A program made the position numbers and the translations under genes. DNA of 64,000 nucleotides from Candidatus Kapaibacterium sp. (GTDB lineage Bacteria; Bacteroidota; Ignavibacteria; Kapaibacteriales; HRBIN21): the NCBI GenBank assembly GCA_025059875.1, contig JANXCT010000004.1, forward strand, positions 1-64,000, in the 5' to 3' direction. Numbering within the stretch: position 1 is the first letter of the stretch; each line of letters begins with the position of its first letter. Shown here in pieces: positions 27,694-36,020 of the stretch. The notes under the pieces are model-generated. The model was not told the DNA's origin. It worked only from the letters and a program-made list of their open reading frames with translations, and searched no databases.

Positions 27694-28166
27694 GCATCCG
27701 GATCGCGAAAGAGTTTCGCTGGGAGATGGCCCACCGGCTCCCCTTCCACACCTGCGGCTGCCAGAATGTGCATGGGCACTCCTACCGTGCTGTTGTTACC
27801 CTGGAAGGGGAACCCGACGCCCGCGGAATGGTGCTGGACTATCTGGAGCTGGCTCGTCTGGTAGAGCCAATCCTCCAACGCCTCGACCACGCCTTCCTCT
27901 GCTCCGAGGACGATGAGCCGATGGTGCGCTTCTTCCAGCAGCACCCCGAGCTTAAGGTTGTCTTCGTTCCTTTCCTGACAACGGCGGAGAATATAGCCCA
28001 GTGGCTTCTGGAGCAGCTTGCTCCTGAACTCCGAAGCTATCCGAATCTGCACCGACTCAGCGTGCGCGTGCACGAAACCGAGCGCACGTTCGCCGAAGCC
28101 AGCCTCCAGCTCCACACCGATCCCGTCCCCCACCAGGAAGGTCTCACGCTCACCACTAGTCCATGA
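27690..28166 (+). CDS. queD: 6-carboxy-5,6,7,8-tetrahydropterin synthase
   Basis: 158 aa from the ATG at 27690, which overlaps the queF stop by 4 bases. It converts dihydroneopterin triphosphate to carboxytetrahydropterin, an early queuosine step. Zinc ligands are His15, His28 and His30 (in MAHRLPFH and NVHGHSY) and the catalytic Cys24 precedes them by four residues, as in E. coli QueD. The late HETERTFAE holds the substrate-binding Glu. The C-terminal extension after residue 140 is short and charged. QueE and QueC are not in the window. Confidence 0.93.
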   Translation: MSIRIAKEFRWEMAHRLPFHTCGCQNVHGHSYRAVVTLEGEPDARGMVLDYLELARLVEPILQRLDHAFLCSEDDEPMVRFFQQHPELKVVFVPFLTTAENIAQWLLEQLAPELRSYPNLHRLSVRVHETERTFAEASLQLHTDPVPHQEGLTLTTSP

Positions 28167-29644
28167 GCGTCCGGGTCCGCTTTGCTCCTTCACCGACAGG
28201 CTTTCTCCACATCGGCGGACTGCGCACGGCATTGTACAACTTCCTCTTTGCCCGCCACCACGGCGGTTCTTTCATCCTACGAATTGAAGACACCGACCAA
28301 GAGCGCACCGTCCCTGGCGCCGTAGAGAACATCATCGAAATGCTGCGGTGGGTGGGGCTGGAGTTCGACGAAGGCCCCCACGTTGGCGGGCCCTATGGAC
28401 CGTACGTGCAGTCCCAGCGGTTGGAGCTCTACCGACGACAAGTCCAGGTCCTCATTGAGCGCGGCGCTGCATACTACGCCTTCGACACCCCGGAAGAGCT
28501 CGAGCGCATGCGCGAACGGCAGCGCCGCGCTGGGGTCGCTCCGAAGTACGACCGCTTCTCGATGCGCAACGCCTTCACACTCCCACCAGATGAAGTCCAG
28601 CGCCTCCTGGCAGACGGAGCTCCTGTAGTCATCCGGCTTCTGGTGCCGCTGGATGAGGAGATTCGCTTCCACGACATTATCCGCGGAGACATTGTTGTCC
28701 ACAGCCGTGACATCGACGACCAGGTCCTACTCAAATCCGACGGCTTCCCCACTTACCACCTGGCCAACGTGGTCGACGACCACTTCATGCGAATCACCCA
28801 CGTCATCCGCGGCGAGGAGTGGATCCCTTCAACACCGAAGCACATCCTCCTCTACAGGGCCTTTGGATGGGAACCGCCACAGTTTGCCCACCTGCCGCTG
28901 CTCTTAAATCCCGACCGTAGCAAGCTCAGCAAGCGCCATGGCGACGTAGCAGTAGAGGATTTCCGTCAACAGGGCTACTTCCCAGAAGCCCTGCTCAACT
29001 TCGTTGCCCTCTTGGGCTGGAACCCTACGGCAGACCGGGAGATCTTCACCTTGGAAGAGCTCATCGCCAGCTTTGAGCTGAGCAAGGTCAATCGTGCCCC
29101 TGCAATCGTGGACCGTAAGAAGCTGGATTGGATGAATGCCCAGTACTTGAGGATGCTCCCTGTGGAGCGATTAGCTCTGGAGCTGCAGCCAATCCTGCGT
29201 TCGTTCAACTACCCAGAGTTCCCGCTGGAGTATGTTGTCCGTGTCGTTGCTCTCCTCCGCGAACGTGTCGACCGGCTACCTGAGATTGCAACGTTCGGGG
29301 ACTACATGTTCGTTCCGCCCCAGCAGTACGACTGGGCATACTTCCGCAAGTACTGGCGCGAGGAGCTCCCTGGCTGGCTGGAGGAACTCCTGGCGCTTTT
29401 GGAGGAGCTGGAGCCCTTCACTATGGAGCAGCTTCAGCAGCAAATCCGACAGTTCGTGGAAGAGCGTGGGCAGCCACTACGAGCCATCGTGCATCCTCTT
29501 CGACTCATTCTAACGGGGAAATCCGTTGGCGCTGGCATCTTCGAGACGATGGAAGTGCTGGGGAAGGCAGAGTGTATCCACCGAATCCGCTCATTCCTCG
29601 CAGAGCGGCTCCCCGCCGTTGCTGAGCAGATGCGGACAGCATGA
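28163..29644 (+). CDS. gltX: Glutamyl-tRNA synthetase
   Basis: 493 aa, full length including the C-terminal anticodon-binding cage, so it is a true GluRS and not the shortened GluQ-RS. The class I signatures are HIGG at residues 16-19 and LSKRHG at about 255. RFAPSPTG opens the protein. It charges tRNA with glutamate in the cytoplasm. It overlaps queD by 4 bases and the next gene by 4, placing translation and tRNA modification genes in one transcript. Confidence 0.96.
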   Translation: MSVRVRFAPSPTGFLHIGGLRTALYNFLFARHHGGSFILRIEDTDQERTVPGAVENIIEMLRWVGLEFDEGPHVGGPYGPYVQSQRLELYRRQVQVLIERGAAYYAFDTPEELERMRERQRRAGVAPKYDRFSMRNAFTLPPDEVQRLLADGAPVVIRLLVPLDEEIRFHDIIRGDIVVHSRDIDDQVLLKSDGFPTYHLANVVDDHFMRITHVIRGEEWIPSTPKHILLYRAFGWEPPQFAHLPLLLNPDRSKLSKRHGDVAVEDFRQQGYFPEALLNFVALLGWNPTADREIFTLEELIASFELSKVNRAPAIVDRKKLDWMNAQYLRMLPVERLALELQPILRSFNYPEFPLEYVVRVVALLRERVDRLPEIATFGDYMFVPPQQYDWAYFRKYWREELPGWLEELLALLEELEPFTMEQLQQQIRQFVEERGQPLRAIVHPLRLILTGKSVGAGIFETMEVLGKAECIHRIRSFLAERLPAVAEQMRTA

Positions 29645-30084
29645 AGTGGTGGGCGCTGGGACTCCTCGTCTGTTGGGCAGCCTGTCGCAGTCTCCCACCC
29701 TGCGTTACTCCAGCCCTGCAGGAGGTCCGCCTCCGATGGGGCGTGCAGGACAGTTTAGGCAAGACCATCCGCGGCTATGAACTGACAGCCCATGCCGAGC
29801 TATTCCAATATGAGGCTACAGAAGACTCCCTCCTCTGGCGACGCCGTCTCGGACGCATCGATGGCTCCCTCTACTGCCGACTCTTGCTCCAAACCCACCG
29901 AGCTTTCCAAGCGGTCCCAGCCTTCTATGTACCGGCTGATTCCCAGCACTTCGTTGAGTACCGAGCCCCTACTGCTTTCATGCGCGCTGTCTGGAACCCC
30001 CGCTACCGTACGCATGGCAACGAATCCTTGTGGGTCCTCTACGACTCTCTGGAGGCCGCCCGCCGAGCTCTCCGCAGGCCATAA
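29641..30084 (+). CDS. Small predicted lipoprotein
   Basis: 147 aa. A short signal ends in a lipobox-like CWAAC with Cys15 as the likely lipidation site. The rest has beta-strand character, with ELTAHAELFQYEATEDSLLWRRRL in the middle and an Ala/Arg-rich C-terminus. I do not recognise a family. It is coupled to gltX by a 4-base overlap, but a direct link to translation is unlikely given the export signal. Its stop codon is immediately followed by the next -7 box. Confidence 0.7.
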   Translation: MKWWALGLLVCWAACRSLPPCVTPALQEVRLRWGVQDSLGKTIRGYELTAHAELFQYEATEDSLLWRRRLGRIDGSLYCRLLLQTHRAFQAVPAFYVPADSQHFVEYRAPTAFMRAVWNPRYRTHGNESLWVLYDSLEAARRALRRP

Positions 30085-30092
30085 TAAATTTG
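30085..30092 (+). promoter_or_regulatory. Bacteroidota-type -7 box TAAATTTG
   Basis: Exact TAnnTTTG directly after the lipoprotein stop codon, 41 bases before the ATG of the response regulator. It is followed by CCTA, which departs from the yGC seen elsewhere. Confidence 0.5.
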
Positions 30093-30133
30093 CCTACTGA
30101 GCACTATGATCACCACACGGTCACCACACATCC

Positions 30134-31558
30134 ATGCTAGAGAAGCGCTACACGATCGTGATGATTGACGATGAGCACGAATGGCTCTCCGAAGCAGAGC
30201 GCCTGCTCAAGCAGCACGGCTACTCCTTCCGTGGCTACACCGACCCAGAGGAAGGCCTACGCTTTCTACAGCAATCTTCCGAGGACGTCCTTGCGGTTCT
30301 TTTGGACGTCATGTTTGACGGGGAGCCCAAGGGTCTGCAGCTACTGCCTAGGGTCCTGCAGCTCCGAAACGCACCGGTCATAATGCTTTCAAGCTACGAG
30401 CAGGCAGTGCTCGTGGAGAGGGCCATTAAGCAAGGGGCGGAGACGTATGTCCCCAAGAACCAACTAGAGACTCTGCCTGAGCGCCTTACCAGCTTCGCGC
30501 ACCAGCGTCAGCAAGTCCTCCAAAAACCGCTGGAATACCTCCGTTCCCTTGGCGTCCTGACTCAGAGCCAGAAAATGGCAGAGATTGCCCAAAAAGTCCA
30601 GCGTGTCGCCCCGACACGGCTATCGGTTCTCCTCTTAGGAGAGACAGGAACGGGCAAGACTCTCCTAGCAAAGGCTATCCACAATGAAAGCCCGCGCAGA
30701 GATAAGCCATTCGTCGTCGTAGATGTCCCCAACGTAGCCCGCTCTCAAGAGCTTTTCCCTTCAAGACTCTTCGGAACTGTGCCGGGAGCATTTACTGGGG
30801 CTTCCCCCAAACCTACGGATGGCTTCTTCCACAAGGCTGACGGCGGTACACTCTTCCTGGATGAAATCGGAGAACTTTCGCTTGAGCAACAGTCGGACCT
30901 CCTCAAACCGATCGAGGAGAGGCGCTTCTATCGCGTTGGCTCCACGAAGCCGGAAGAGGTAAACATTCGCTTCATCGCTGCTACCAACCGTGACCTCCCT
31001 CGCCTTGTGGATGCAGGGCTCTTCCGACGTGACCTCTTCGAGCGGCTACAGCAAGAGAGCATCTACCTTCCTCCCCTGCGAGAGCGCCTAGAGGATATTC
31101 CAGTCTTGGCCCGTCACTTTGCCGACGAGTTACCGAAAGAGATCTGGGATTGTCCCCCCGTGACAACCTTCGAATTCTCCAGTGCTTCCGTAGAAGCGCT
31201 CCAATCCTACGACTGGCCGGGAAACATTCGGGAACTCAAGAACGTGGTCCAGAGATGCCTGCTCATCGCACACGAAGAGGGTACTCACAGCATCACCCCT
31301 CGCATCGTTCGGAAGGCAATAGAAGAGACCAAACAGACCCAACGACAGAATTGGAAGCCTGACGGTAGCACGACAATCACACCAGTCCAGCAAGCAAGAG
31401 AACAGGCTGAGAAGGAGGAAATAGAGAAGGCCCTGAGGAAACATCGAGGAAATGTCACAAGGGCAGCACGGGAATTACGCTGCTCACGAGAGCACCTGCA
31501 CCGGAAACTCAAGCGCTACGGAATTGACCTCGACAGATTCCGCACCTCCGATGCTTAA
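30134..31558 (+). CDS. NtrC-family sigma-54-dependent response regulator (receiver-AAA+-HTH)
   Basis: 474 aa. Receiver domain at 1-120: acidic Asp12/Asp13, phospho-acceptor Asp58, Ser86/87 and Lys108. The AAA+ domain has Walker A GETGTGKT (169-176), the sigma-54 contact motif GAFTGA (218-223) and Walker B FLDEIG (241-246). A Fis-type helix-turn-helix lies at the C-terminus (GNVTRAARELRCSREHLHRKL). It should activate RpoN-dependent promoters after phosphorylation by a histidine kinase, but no kinase gene is nearby. The segment before GAFTGA (VVVDVPNVARSQELFPSRLFG) is more diverged than usual. It overlaps the cysS start by 8 bases. Target genes are unknown. Confidence 0.92.
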   Translation: MLEKRYTIVMIDDEHEWLSEAERLLKQHGYSFRGYTDPEEGLRFLQQSSEDVLAVLLDVMFDGEPKGLQLLPRVLQLRNAPVIMLSSYEQAVLVERAIKQGAETYVPKNQLETLPERLTSFAHQRQQVLQKPLEYLRSLGVLTQSQKMAEIAQKVQRVAPTRLSVLLLGETGTGKTLLAKAIHNESPRRDKPFVVVDVPNVARSQELFPSRLFGTVPGAFTGASPKPTDGFFHKADGGTLFLDEIGELSLEQQSDLLKPIEERRFYRVGSTKPEEVNIRFIAATNRDLPRLVDAGLFRRDLFERLQQESIYLPPLRERLEDIPVLARHFADELPKEIWDCPPVTTFEFSSASVEALQSYDWPGNIRELKNVVQRCLLIAHEEGTHSITPRIVRKAIEETKQTQRQNWKPDGSTTITPVQQAREQAEKEEIEKALRKHRGNVTRAARELRCSREHLHRKLKRYGIDLDRFRTSDA

Positions 31559-33008
31559 GATTGAGCTCTTCAACACCCTCTCCCGCCAGCTCGAGCCCTT
31601 TGAGCCACTCCAACCGGGCGTAGTGCGAATGTACACGTGTGGTCCTACAGTCTACGACTACGCCCACATTGGGAACATGCGGGCTTTCCTCTGCGCCGAC
31701 CTCCTCCAGCGGGTGCTGCGTGTCGTCGGAGGCTACGAAGTCCGGTGGGTGATGAACATCACCGACATCGACGACAAGACCATCCGCGGGAGCACCCCGG
31801 GCAGTCCCTCTTGGCTCCCGGAGATGGGAGAGCAGACAGACGACCCCCACGAGAACCTACGCCGATACACGAGCTTCTACGAACAGGCCTTCCTGGAGGA
31901 CATCGAGCGGCTTCGTATCCGACGCAGCGACCTCTTCGCCATGCCGAGAGCCACCGATTACATCGCTCCCATGCAGGACCTAGTGCGCCGCATCGTAGAG
32001 CATGGCTTCGGATATATCGCCGGCGGGAGCGTCTACTTCGACCTCTCGGCTTGGCGGCGAGTTGCTCAATACGGGCGCCTCTTCACTGTGGACCCTGAGG
32101 CCATCAAGCCTGGTGCGCGCATTGACGTAGACCAGTACGAGCGCGATGAGGTCAGCGACTTCGTGCTCTGGAAAGGCCGCAAGCCGGGAGAGCCATACTG
32201 GGAGTTTGGACTCCACGGCCATTCCCTCCCTGGGCGCCCCGGATGGCACTTAGAGTGCTCCGTCATGGAGCACGAGCTCTTGGGACTCCCGTTTGATATC
32301 CACACCGGCGGCATAGACCTACGCTTCCCCCACCACGAGAACGAAATTGCTCAAAGCATGGCCGGTTACGGTGTGGACCCCACCCGCTTCTGGGTCCACA
32401 ACGAGTTCTTGGAGGTAGAGGGCCAGAAGATGAGCAAATCGCTAGGCAACTTCTACACCCTCCGCGATCTGCTCTCTCGCGGGATCGATCCGCTGGACGT
32501 GCGCTTTGCGATGTTAGGAGCACACTACCGCTCCCCCTTCAACTTCACCTTCCCCGGCATAGAAGCCGCCCGCCGAGCTCGAGAGCGCGTCCAGGAGTAC
32601 ATCTACGCCTTGCACGACGAGCCAGCGGCTGCCGATGGGATGACGGTGAACACCGCCGCCGTCCGAGAGAGCGTCTTCTGCCACCTGGCCAACGACCTCC
32701 ATACTCCAAAAGCCTTCGCTGAGTTCTTCAGCTTCATCAATGCCACTCCACCCAGTGCCCTCTCTGCAGAGAGTCGTCGTGAGGTCCTGCATTTCCTCTC
32801 GGAGTTCAACCTGATCGTGGACGTCTGGGATATCGCGCCTCGACCGCAGGAGGAAATCCCAGAAGAGATCCGCCGGCTGGCAGAGCTGCGATGGCAGTTG
32901 CGGCTCCAGCGCCGGTACGCCGAGTCCGATGCCATCCGAGAGCAAATCCAGCGGGCTGGCTACACGATCAAAGACCTGCGCGACGGGTACGTGATTGAGC
33001 GGCGATGA
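31551..33008 (+). CDS. cysS: Cysteinyl-tRNA synthetase
   Basis: 485 aa from the ATG at 31551, which lies inside the end of the response-regulator gene. A longer in-frame start at 31452 lacks similarity. The zinc ligand Cys30 is in CGPTVYDYAHIGN, with the HIGH-like HIGN at 39-42; KMSKSLGN lies near 285. WHLECSVM and GIDLRFPHHENE supply the other zinc ligands and the active-site His. It charges tRNA-Cys. The stop overlaps the following DUF2520 gene by 4 bases. Confidence 0.95.
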   Translation: MLKIELFNTLSRQLEPFEPLQPGVVRMYTCGPTVYDYAHIGNMRAFLCADLLQRVLRVVGGYEVRWVMNITDIDDKTIRGSTPGSPSWLPEMGEQTDDPHENLRRYTSFYEQAFLEDIERLRIRRSDLFAMPRATDYIAPMQDLVRRIVEHGFGYIAGGSVYFDLSAWRRVAQYGRLFTVDPEAIKPGARIDVDQYERDEVSDFVLWKGRKPGEPYWEFGLHGHSLPGRPGWHLECSVMEHELLGLPFDIHTGGIDLRFPHHENEIAQSMAGYGVDPTRFWVHNEFLEVEGQKMSKSLGNFYTLRDLLSRGIDPLDVRFAMLGAHYRSPFNFTFPGIEAARRARERVQEYIYALHDEPAAADGMTVNTAAVRESVFCHLANDLHTPKAFAEFFSFINATPPSALSAESRREVLHFLSEFNLIVDVWDIAPRPQEEIPEEIRRLAELRWQLRLQRRYAESDAIREQIQRAGYTIKDLRDGYVIERR

Positions 33009-33874
33009 ACGAATTGCCTACCTGCGGCATCGTCGGCCCTGGGCGCCTAGGAACCACGTTGGCCTTAGCATTCCACCGACTCGGATGCCTCCGGTGGCTC
33101 AAGGGACGCTCTCCCCAACATGCTGTGTGGGCTCAAGCTCAAGGGATACCATACAGAGAGGGCTGGGACGACTTGCCTCCTGTGGACCTCGTTTGGTATA
33201 CCGTTCCCGACCAGGCTATCACGGCAGTCGTGGAGGAATCCATCCAAGCACTCGGCACGGAGCGTTTACAGCAGACCGCTCTCATCCACACCGCCGGCAG
33301 CTTCGGGGGAGAGGTCTTCAAAGGAGCGCCATCAGGTGTAGAATGGGGCTGCGCCCATCCCTTCCAGACCTTCCCTTGGCCGCCGCAGCCCTATCTCCTG
33401 CGCTGTGTTGGGTGGTTAGTGGAATCACCCTACCCTCGAGTGCGCCAACAGTTAACACTACTCATCCGTGTCCTGGAAGGTATCCCTGTCGTTGTTTCAT
33501 GCTTCCCCGCTGAGCATCGCACTCGCTACCACATTGCCGCTGTGGCTGCCTCCAATGTGCTCACAGCGCTCTTGCATTTCGCTTTCGACATAGCCTCCTC
33601 CGCAGGCATCCCAGCCTCTGTGTTCCTCCGCCCAATTGCGGAGGCAAGCGTCCGAAACACCTTCTCCGCGATTGGCTCCTTCCCGTTGACCGGCCCCATC
33701 ATACGCGCCGATTGGCCTACGCTCCAACGCCACCTGGAGTGCCTCCAAGGCAACGAACGGGCGGTCTACAGGAGCCTCCTCCTAGCCACTGCATCGGTGG
33801 CCCACTCCCGCGGGCTTCTCTCCGAGGAGCAATGGAACTACCTGCAGCAGCTACTTCCGCCAGAGTCCGTCTGA
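33005..33874 (+). CDS. Rossmann-like/DUF2520 domain protein
   Basis: 289 aa. The N-terminal ~150 residues form a Rossmann-type dinucleotide fold (CGIVGPGRLGTTLALAF, then LVWYTVPDQAI and ALIHTAGSFGG). The C-terminal half is the helical DUF2520 domain (SNVLTALLHFAFDIASSAGI). Family members resemble ketopantoate- or prephenate-dehydrogenase-type enzymes, but no reaction is established that I know of. It is translationally coupled to cysS. A bidirectional hairpin follows 4 bases after its stop. Confidence 0.85.
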   Translation: MNELPTCGIVGPGRLGTTLALAFHRLGCLRWLKGRSPQHAVWAQAQGIPYREGWDDLPPVDLVWYTVPDQAITAVVEESIQALGTERLQQTALIHTAGSFGGEVFKGAPSGVEWGCAHPFQTFPWPPQPYLLRCVGWLVESPYPRVRQQLTLLIRVLEGIPVVVSCFPAEHRTRYHIAAVAASNVLTALLHFAFDIASSAGIPASVFLRPIAEASVRNTFSAIGSFPLTGPIIRADWPTLQRHLECLQGNERAVYRSLLLATASVAHSRGLLSEEQWNYLQQLLPPESV

Positions 33875-33878
33875 AAAT

Positions 33879-33908
33879 CAGCACCCCACCGGCATCGGTG
33901 GGGTGCTG
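33879..33908 (-). terminator. Hairpin terminator between convergent genes
   Basis: A perfect 13-bp stem (33879-33891 with 33896-33908) with a GCAT loop. Read on the minus strand it is followed by ATTTTC, so it best ends the minus-strand repeat-protein gene. It can also serve the plus-strand DUF2520 gene. Confidence 0.8.
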
Positions 33909-33952
33909 TGCTGAATGATTCCTCCGCTTGTCTTAGCACACGGGCTCTACTA

Positions 33953-35704
33953 TCAGCGAACTACCCCGGGGGGACTGAGGGTGGGCTTATTCCGTTCCTC
34001 CCACCATTTTTTCAACCTCGCCCACCAGGAGCGGGGCCCTGTCTGCCTGGCGGTCGTCATCCAGGCGTATGTGACAGTGGTCTCATCATGAACTGGGGGA
34101 AGCTCGCAAACCGGCTCTTCCCCTTCACCAAGCTCCAGCACCAGTTCCGGCAGGGCGATGTGATCGGGAATCAGCACCCCTCCAAGTTGGACGCCATTCC
34201 CCTGTGGGAAGCAGCCAATGGGTCCCTCAGGCTCCACAACCACCGGTGGTGTAAAAGAAGGAGCCGAACGCAACCCAACAATATCTACAGGCTCGTTAAG
34301 TTTGATTCTGCCTCTCTCTATTCTCCCCCTCACCGGCGATTGACGAAGCCCCTGGCCACTCTCTCTGTCATCACGGCTGCGGGCGGAGATCTCCTTGCGG
34401 ACCTCATGGGCCCAGTTCTTCGCATAGTACCCCTGCAGCGTTATGGGCTGAGTTGTGTCCTGAGGGATGCTATAGACAAAGTAACCACTGAGGTATGGCC
34501 GACGGCGTTCCCACTCTTCCGTCCGGCTCGTGTCCTGTGGTCGTCCACCGAAGACGAAGTAGCCTCCACGGTACGGCTGACGACGCTCCCATTCCTCCGT
34601 CCGACTCGTGTCCTGTGGCCTGCCACCGTAGACAAAGTAGCCTCCACGGTAAACACCACTCACTCGGAGGGTATCGGCGGATGCACCCTGCCCAAGCAAC
34701 TGCTGGACCCTCTCCCAGCTCAACCGCTCGGGTATGCGAGCTCTCACTACATACGTCAACGTATCTGGAGCATTCTCAGGCAGTGTCACCTCGAGTTTAG
34801 CTACCCGGCCACTCAGTAGCTCTCCGTAATCCAACTCCCAGACTACCACCGGCCCTCCTGGCTTGACTGGATCGACGGCCATCGCTGGTACCGTAAACCA
34901 CTCAATCTGGCTCCGTCCCTGATTCCGTCCGTATGGCCGACCGTTCAGCAAGGCTTGCACTTGCCAGACATGCCCAGCGTAGTTCGGGTCAGTAGCGTCT
35001 ACCCCAAGCTGCTGATGGACCGGAATCTGGTAGCTCGTCGCCTGCACATCCACCTGCAGCCGAATCGGGTTACTCTGCATCGCCTGAGTTGGCGTTTGCC
35101 CTCGGTAGCGTACTTTCAGTGTTACGCGGTAGATCACACCTGGCCTTACCGGATTGCTTGGCGTCCATTGCAGCAGTGGCATCGGGAAGACCTGCGCCCC
35201 ACCAATCGGAGACAGCAACCGCGGCGGATCCGGAGACCGAACGGCAAAGTGGCGGCAGTCAGTGTTGCTCTCTACCCCAGGGCCGATCAGCTGAAGCGCC
35301 CTGATGCACAGTCGGTACTCCCCCTCAGGCAGCTCCCCAGTGGCCAGCGCCTGACTGGACAACCCCTCGTCATACTCCACTGCCTTCAGATGCACAACCT
35401 CCCGCCACTTCATCACCCGTCCCTCCCCAGGCCCTAGCGAAAACCGCGGCTGTGCCGGATGCCCATCCCGACTCCGCGCCACTACGCGGTCGTTGCGGAA
35501 GATCTGGAACGAGATCACCAAGTTGTCATACCCCCGCCGCTGGTCCGTGTTGCGCACAACGACCTGGATGAGCTGCTCGTTCTCTATCCACTCGCTCAGT
35601 CGCGGGGGCATGTTGTTGGCAAAAGGCAGCATGAGACCCACCTGAATCGTCTGCGCTGATGCTGCTGCCACCACCAGCGCCGCAAGCATCGCAACGTACC
35701 ACAT
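33953..35704 (-). CDS. Secreted protein with Fn3/Ig-like domains and 26-residue tandem repeats
   Basis: 583 aa from the ATG at 35704. The signal peptide (residues ~1-18) ends AAASAQT. Beta-rich domains follow, with a QVVVRNTDQRRGYDNLVISFQ-like region at ~45-65 and a Fn3-like RLLSPIGGAQVFPMPLLQW at ~155-175. The layout recalls TANFOR-type surface proteins of Bacteroidota, a loose comparison. Two tandem 26-residue repeats (RGGYFVYGGRPQDTSRTEEW and so on) plus a third partial copy lie near residues ~352-425. The tail is charged and ends without a clear T9SS domain; the Trp/Lys-rich RLKKWWEERN precedes the stop. Function is unknown. Its product is probably in the envelope or at the surface. Confidence 0.78.
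   Translation of the reverse strand: MWYVAMLAALVVAAASAQTIQVGLMLPFANNMPPRLSEWIENEQLIQVVVRNTDQRRGYDNLVISFQIFRNDRVVARSRDGHPAQPRFSLGPGEGRVMKWREVVHLKAVEYDEGLSSQALATGELPEGEYRLCIRALQLIGPGVESNTDCRHFAVRSPDPPRLLSPIGGAQVFPMPLLQWTPSNPVRPGVIYRVTLKVRYRGQTPTQAMQSNPIRLQVDVQATSYQIPVHQQLGVDATDPNYAGHVWQVQALLNGRPYGRNQGRSQIEWFTVPAMAVDPVKPGGPVVVWELDYGELLSGRVAKLEVTLPENAPDTLTYVVRARIPERLSWERVQQLLGQGASADTLRVSGVYRGGYFVYGGRPQDTSRTEEWERRQPYRGGYFVFGGRPQDTSRTEEWERRRPYLSGYFVYSIPQDTTQPITLQGYYAKNWAHEVRKEISARSRDDRESGQGLRQSPVRGRIERGRIKLNEPVDIVGLRSAPSFTPPVVVEPEGPIGCFPQGNGVQLGGVLIPDHIALPELVLELGEGEEPVCELPPVHDETTVTYAWMTTARQTGPRSWWARLKKWWEERNKPTLSPPGVVR
34493..34648 (-). repeat. Two 78-bp tandem repeats within the secreted-protein gene
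   Basis: Units at 34571-34648 and 34493-34570 differ at 12 of 78 positions, of which 10 are silent and 2 change a residue (Tyr to Phe, Gln to Arg). A degenerate third start (SGYFVY) continues below 34492. Confidence 0.85.
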
Positions 35705-36020
35705 CACAACTCCACCACTGATGGTTCAACATACCGACCACACTTCCAGCCGCCTTATACTGCCGTCCCCACCACAAGGTTCCCACCTCACCCCCAGCAA
35801 GCGTCACAGGTAGCACACGGAGCTAGCATCCTGCCTAGTTTACCCTTGAGAGGCCGCCCCGCTTGCCTCGGCGTGAACTGATGCTAACCAGCCACAGCTG
35901 AACCAGGCCATCCTATAGCGAAGCAGAGCTATGCACCTGCACCAACACGCTTGATGCCCTCTCTGGCATCGCCTCTCAGTATTTTCGCTCGTGTTTCGTA
36001 ACACCATCGGAGCACCTCTC
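35705..36020 (+). other. Divergent intergenic region before dnaB
   Basis: This 316-bp gap separates the minus-strand repeat protein from dnaB. It holds a GATGCC/GGCATC inverted repeat (35953-35970) and the -7-like box at 35980. I saw no gene, RNA or further repeat in the rest. A GTG at 35991 would extend DnaB by ten residues. Confidence 0.6.
35980..35987 (+). promoter_or_regulatory. Probable -7 box TATTTTCG upstream of dnaB
   Basis: Seven of eight match to TAnnTTTG, 33 bases before the preferred dnaB ATG. A 6-bp inverted repeat with a 6-base spacer ends 9 bases upstream and could be an operator. Confidence 0.45.

Noticed and set aside
28163-29644. GluQ-RS (queuosine-specific synthetase), given the queF-queD neighbours
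   Set aside because: The protein is 493 aa with a full anticodon-binding region; GluQ-RS lacks that part and is about 300 aa.
30134-31558. Phage-shock or transposition-type regulator
   Set aside because: The receiver, AAA+ with GAFTGA and Fis-type HTH domains are all present and complete, which fits a standard NtrC-type response regulator.
33908-34819. A 303-residue plus-strand open frame opposite the repeat-containing secreted protein
   Set aside because: No signal or domain, low-complexity Pro/Ser/Arg content, and its opposite strand has a signal peptide and conserved repeats.
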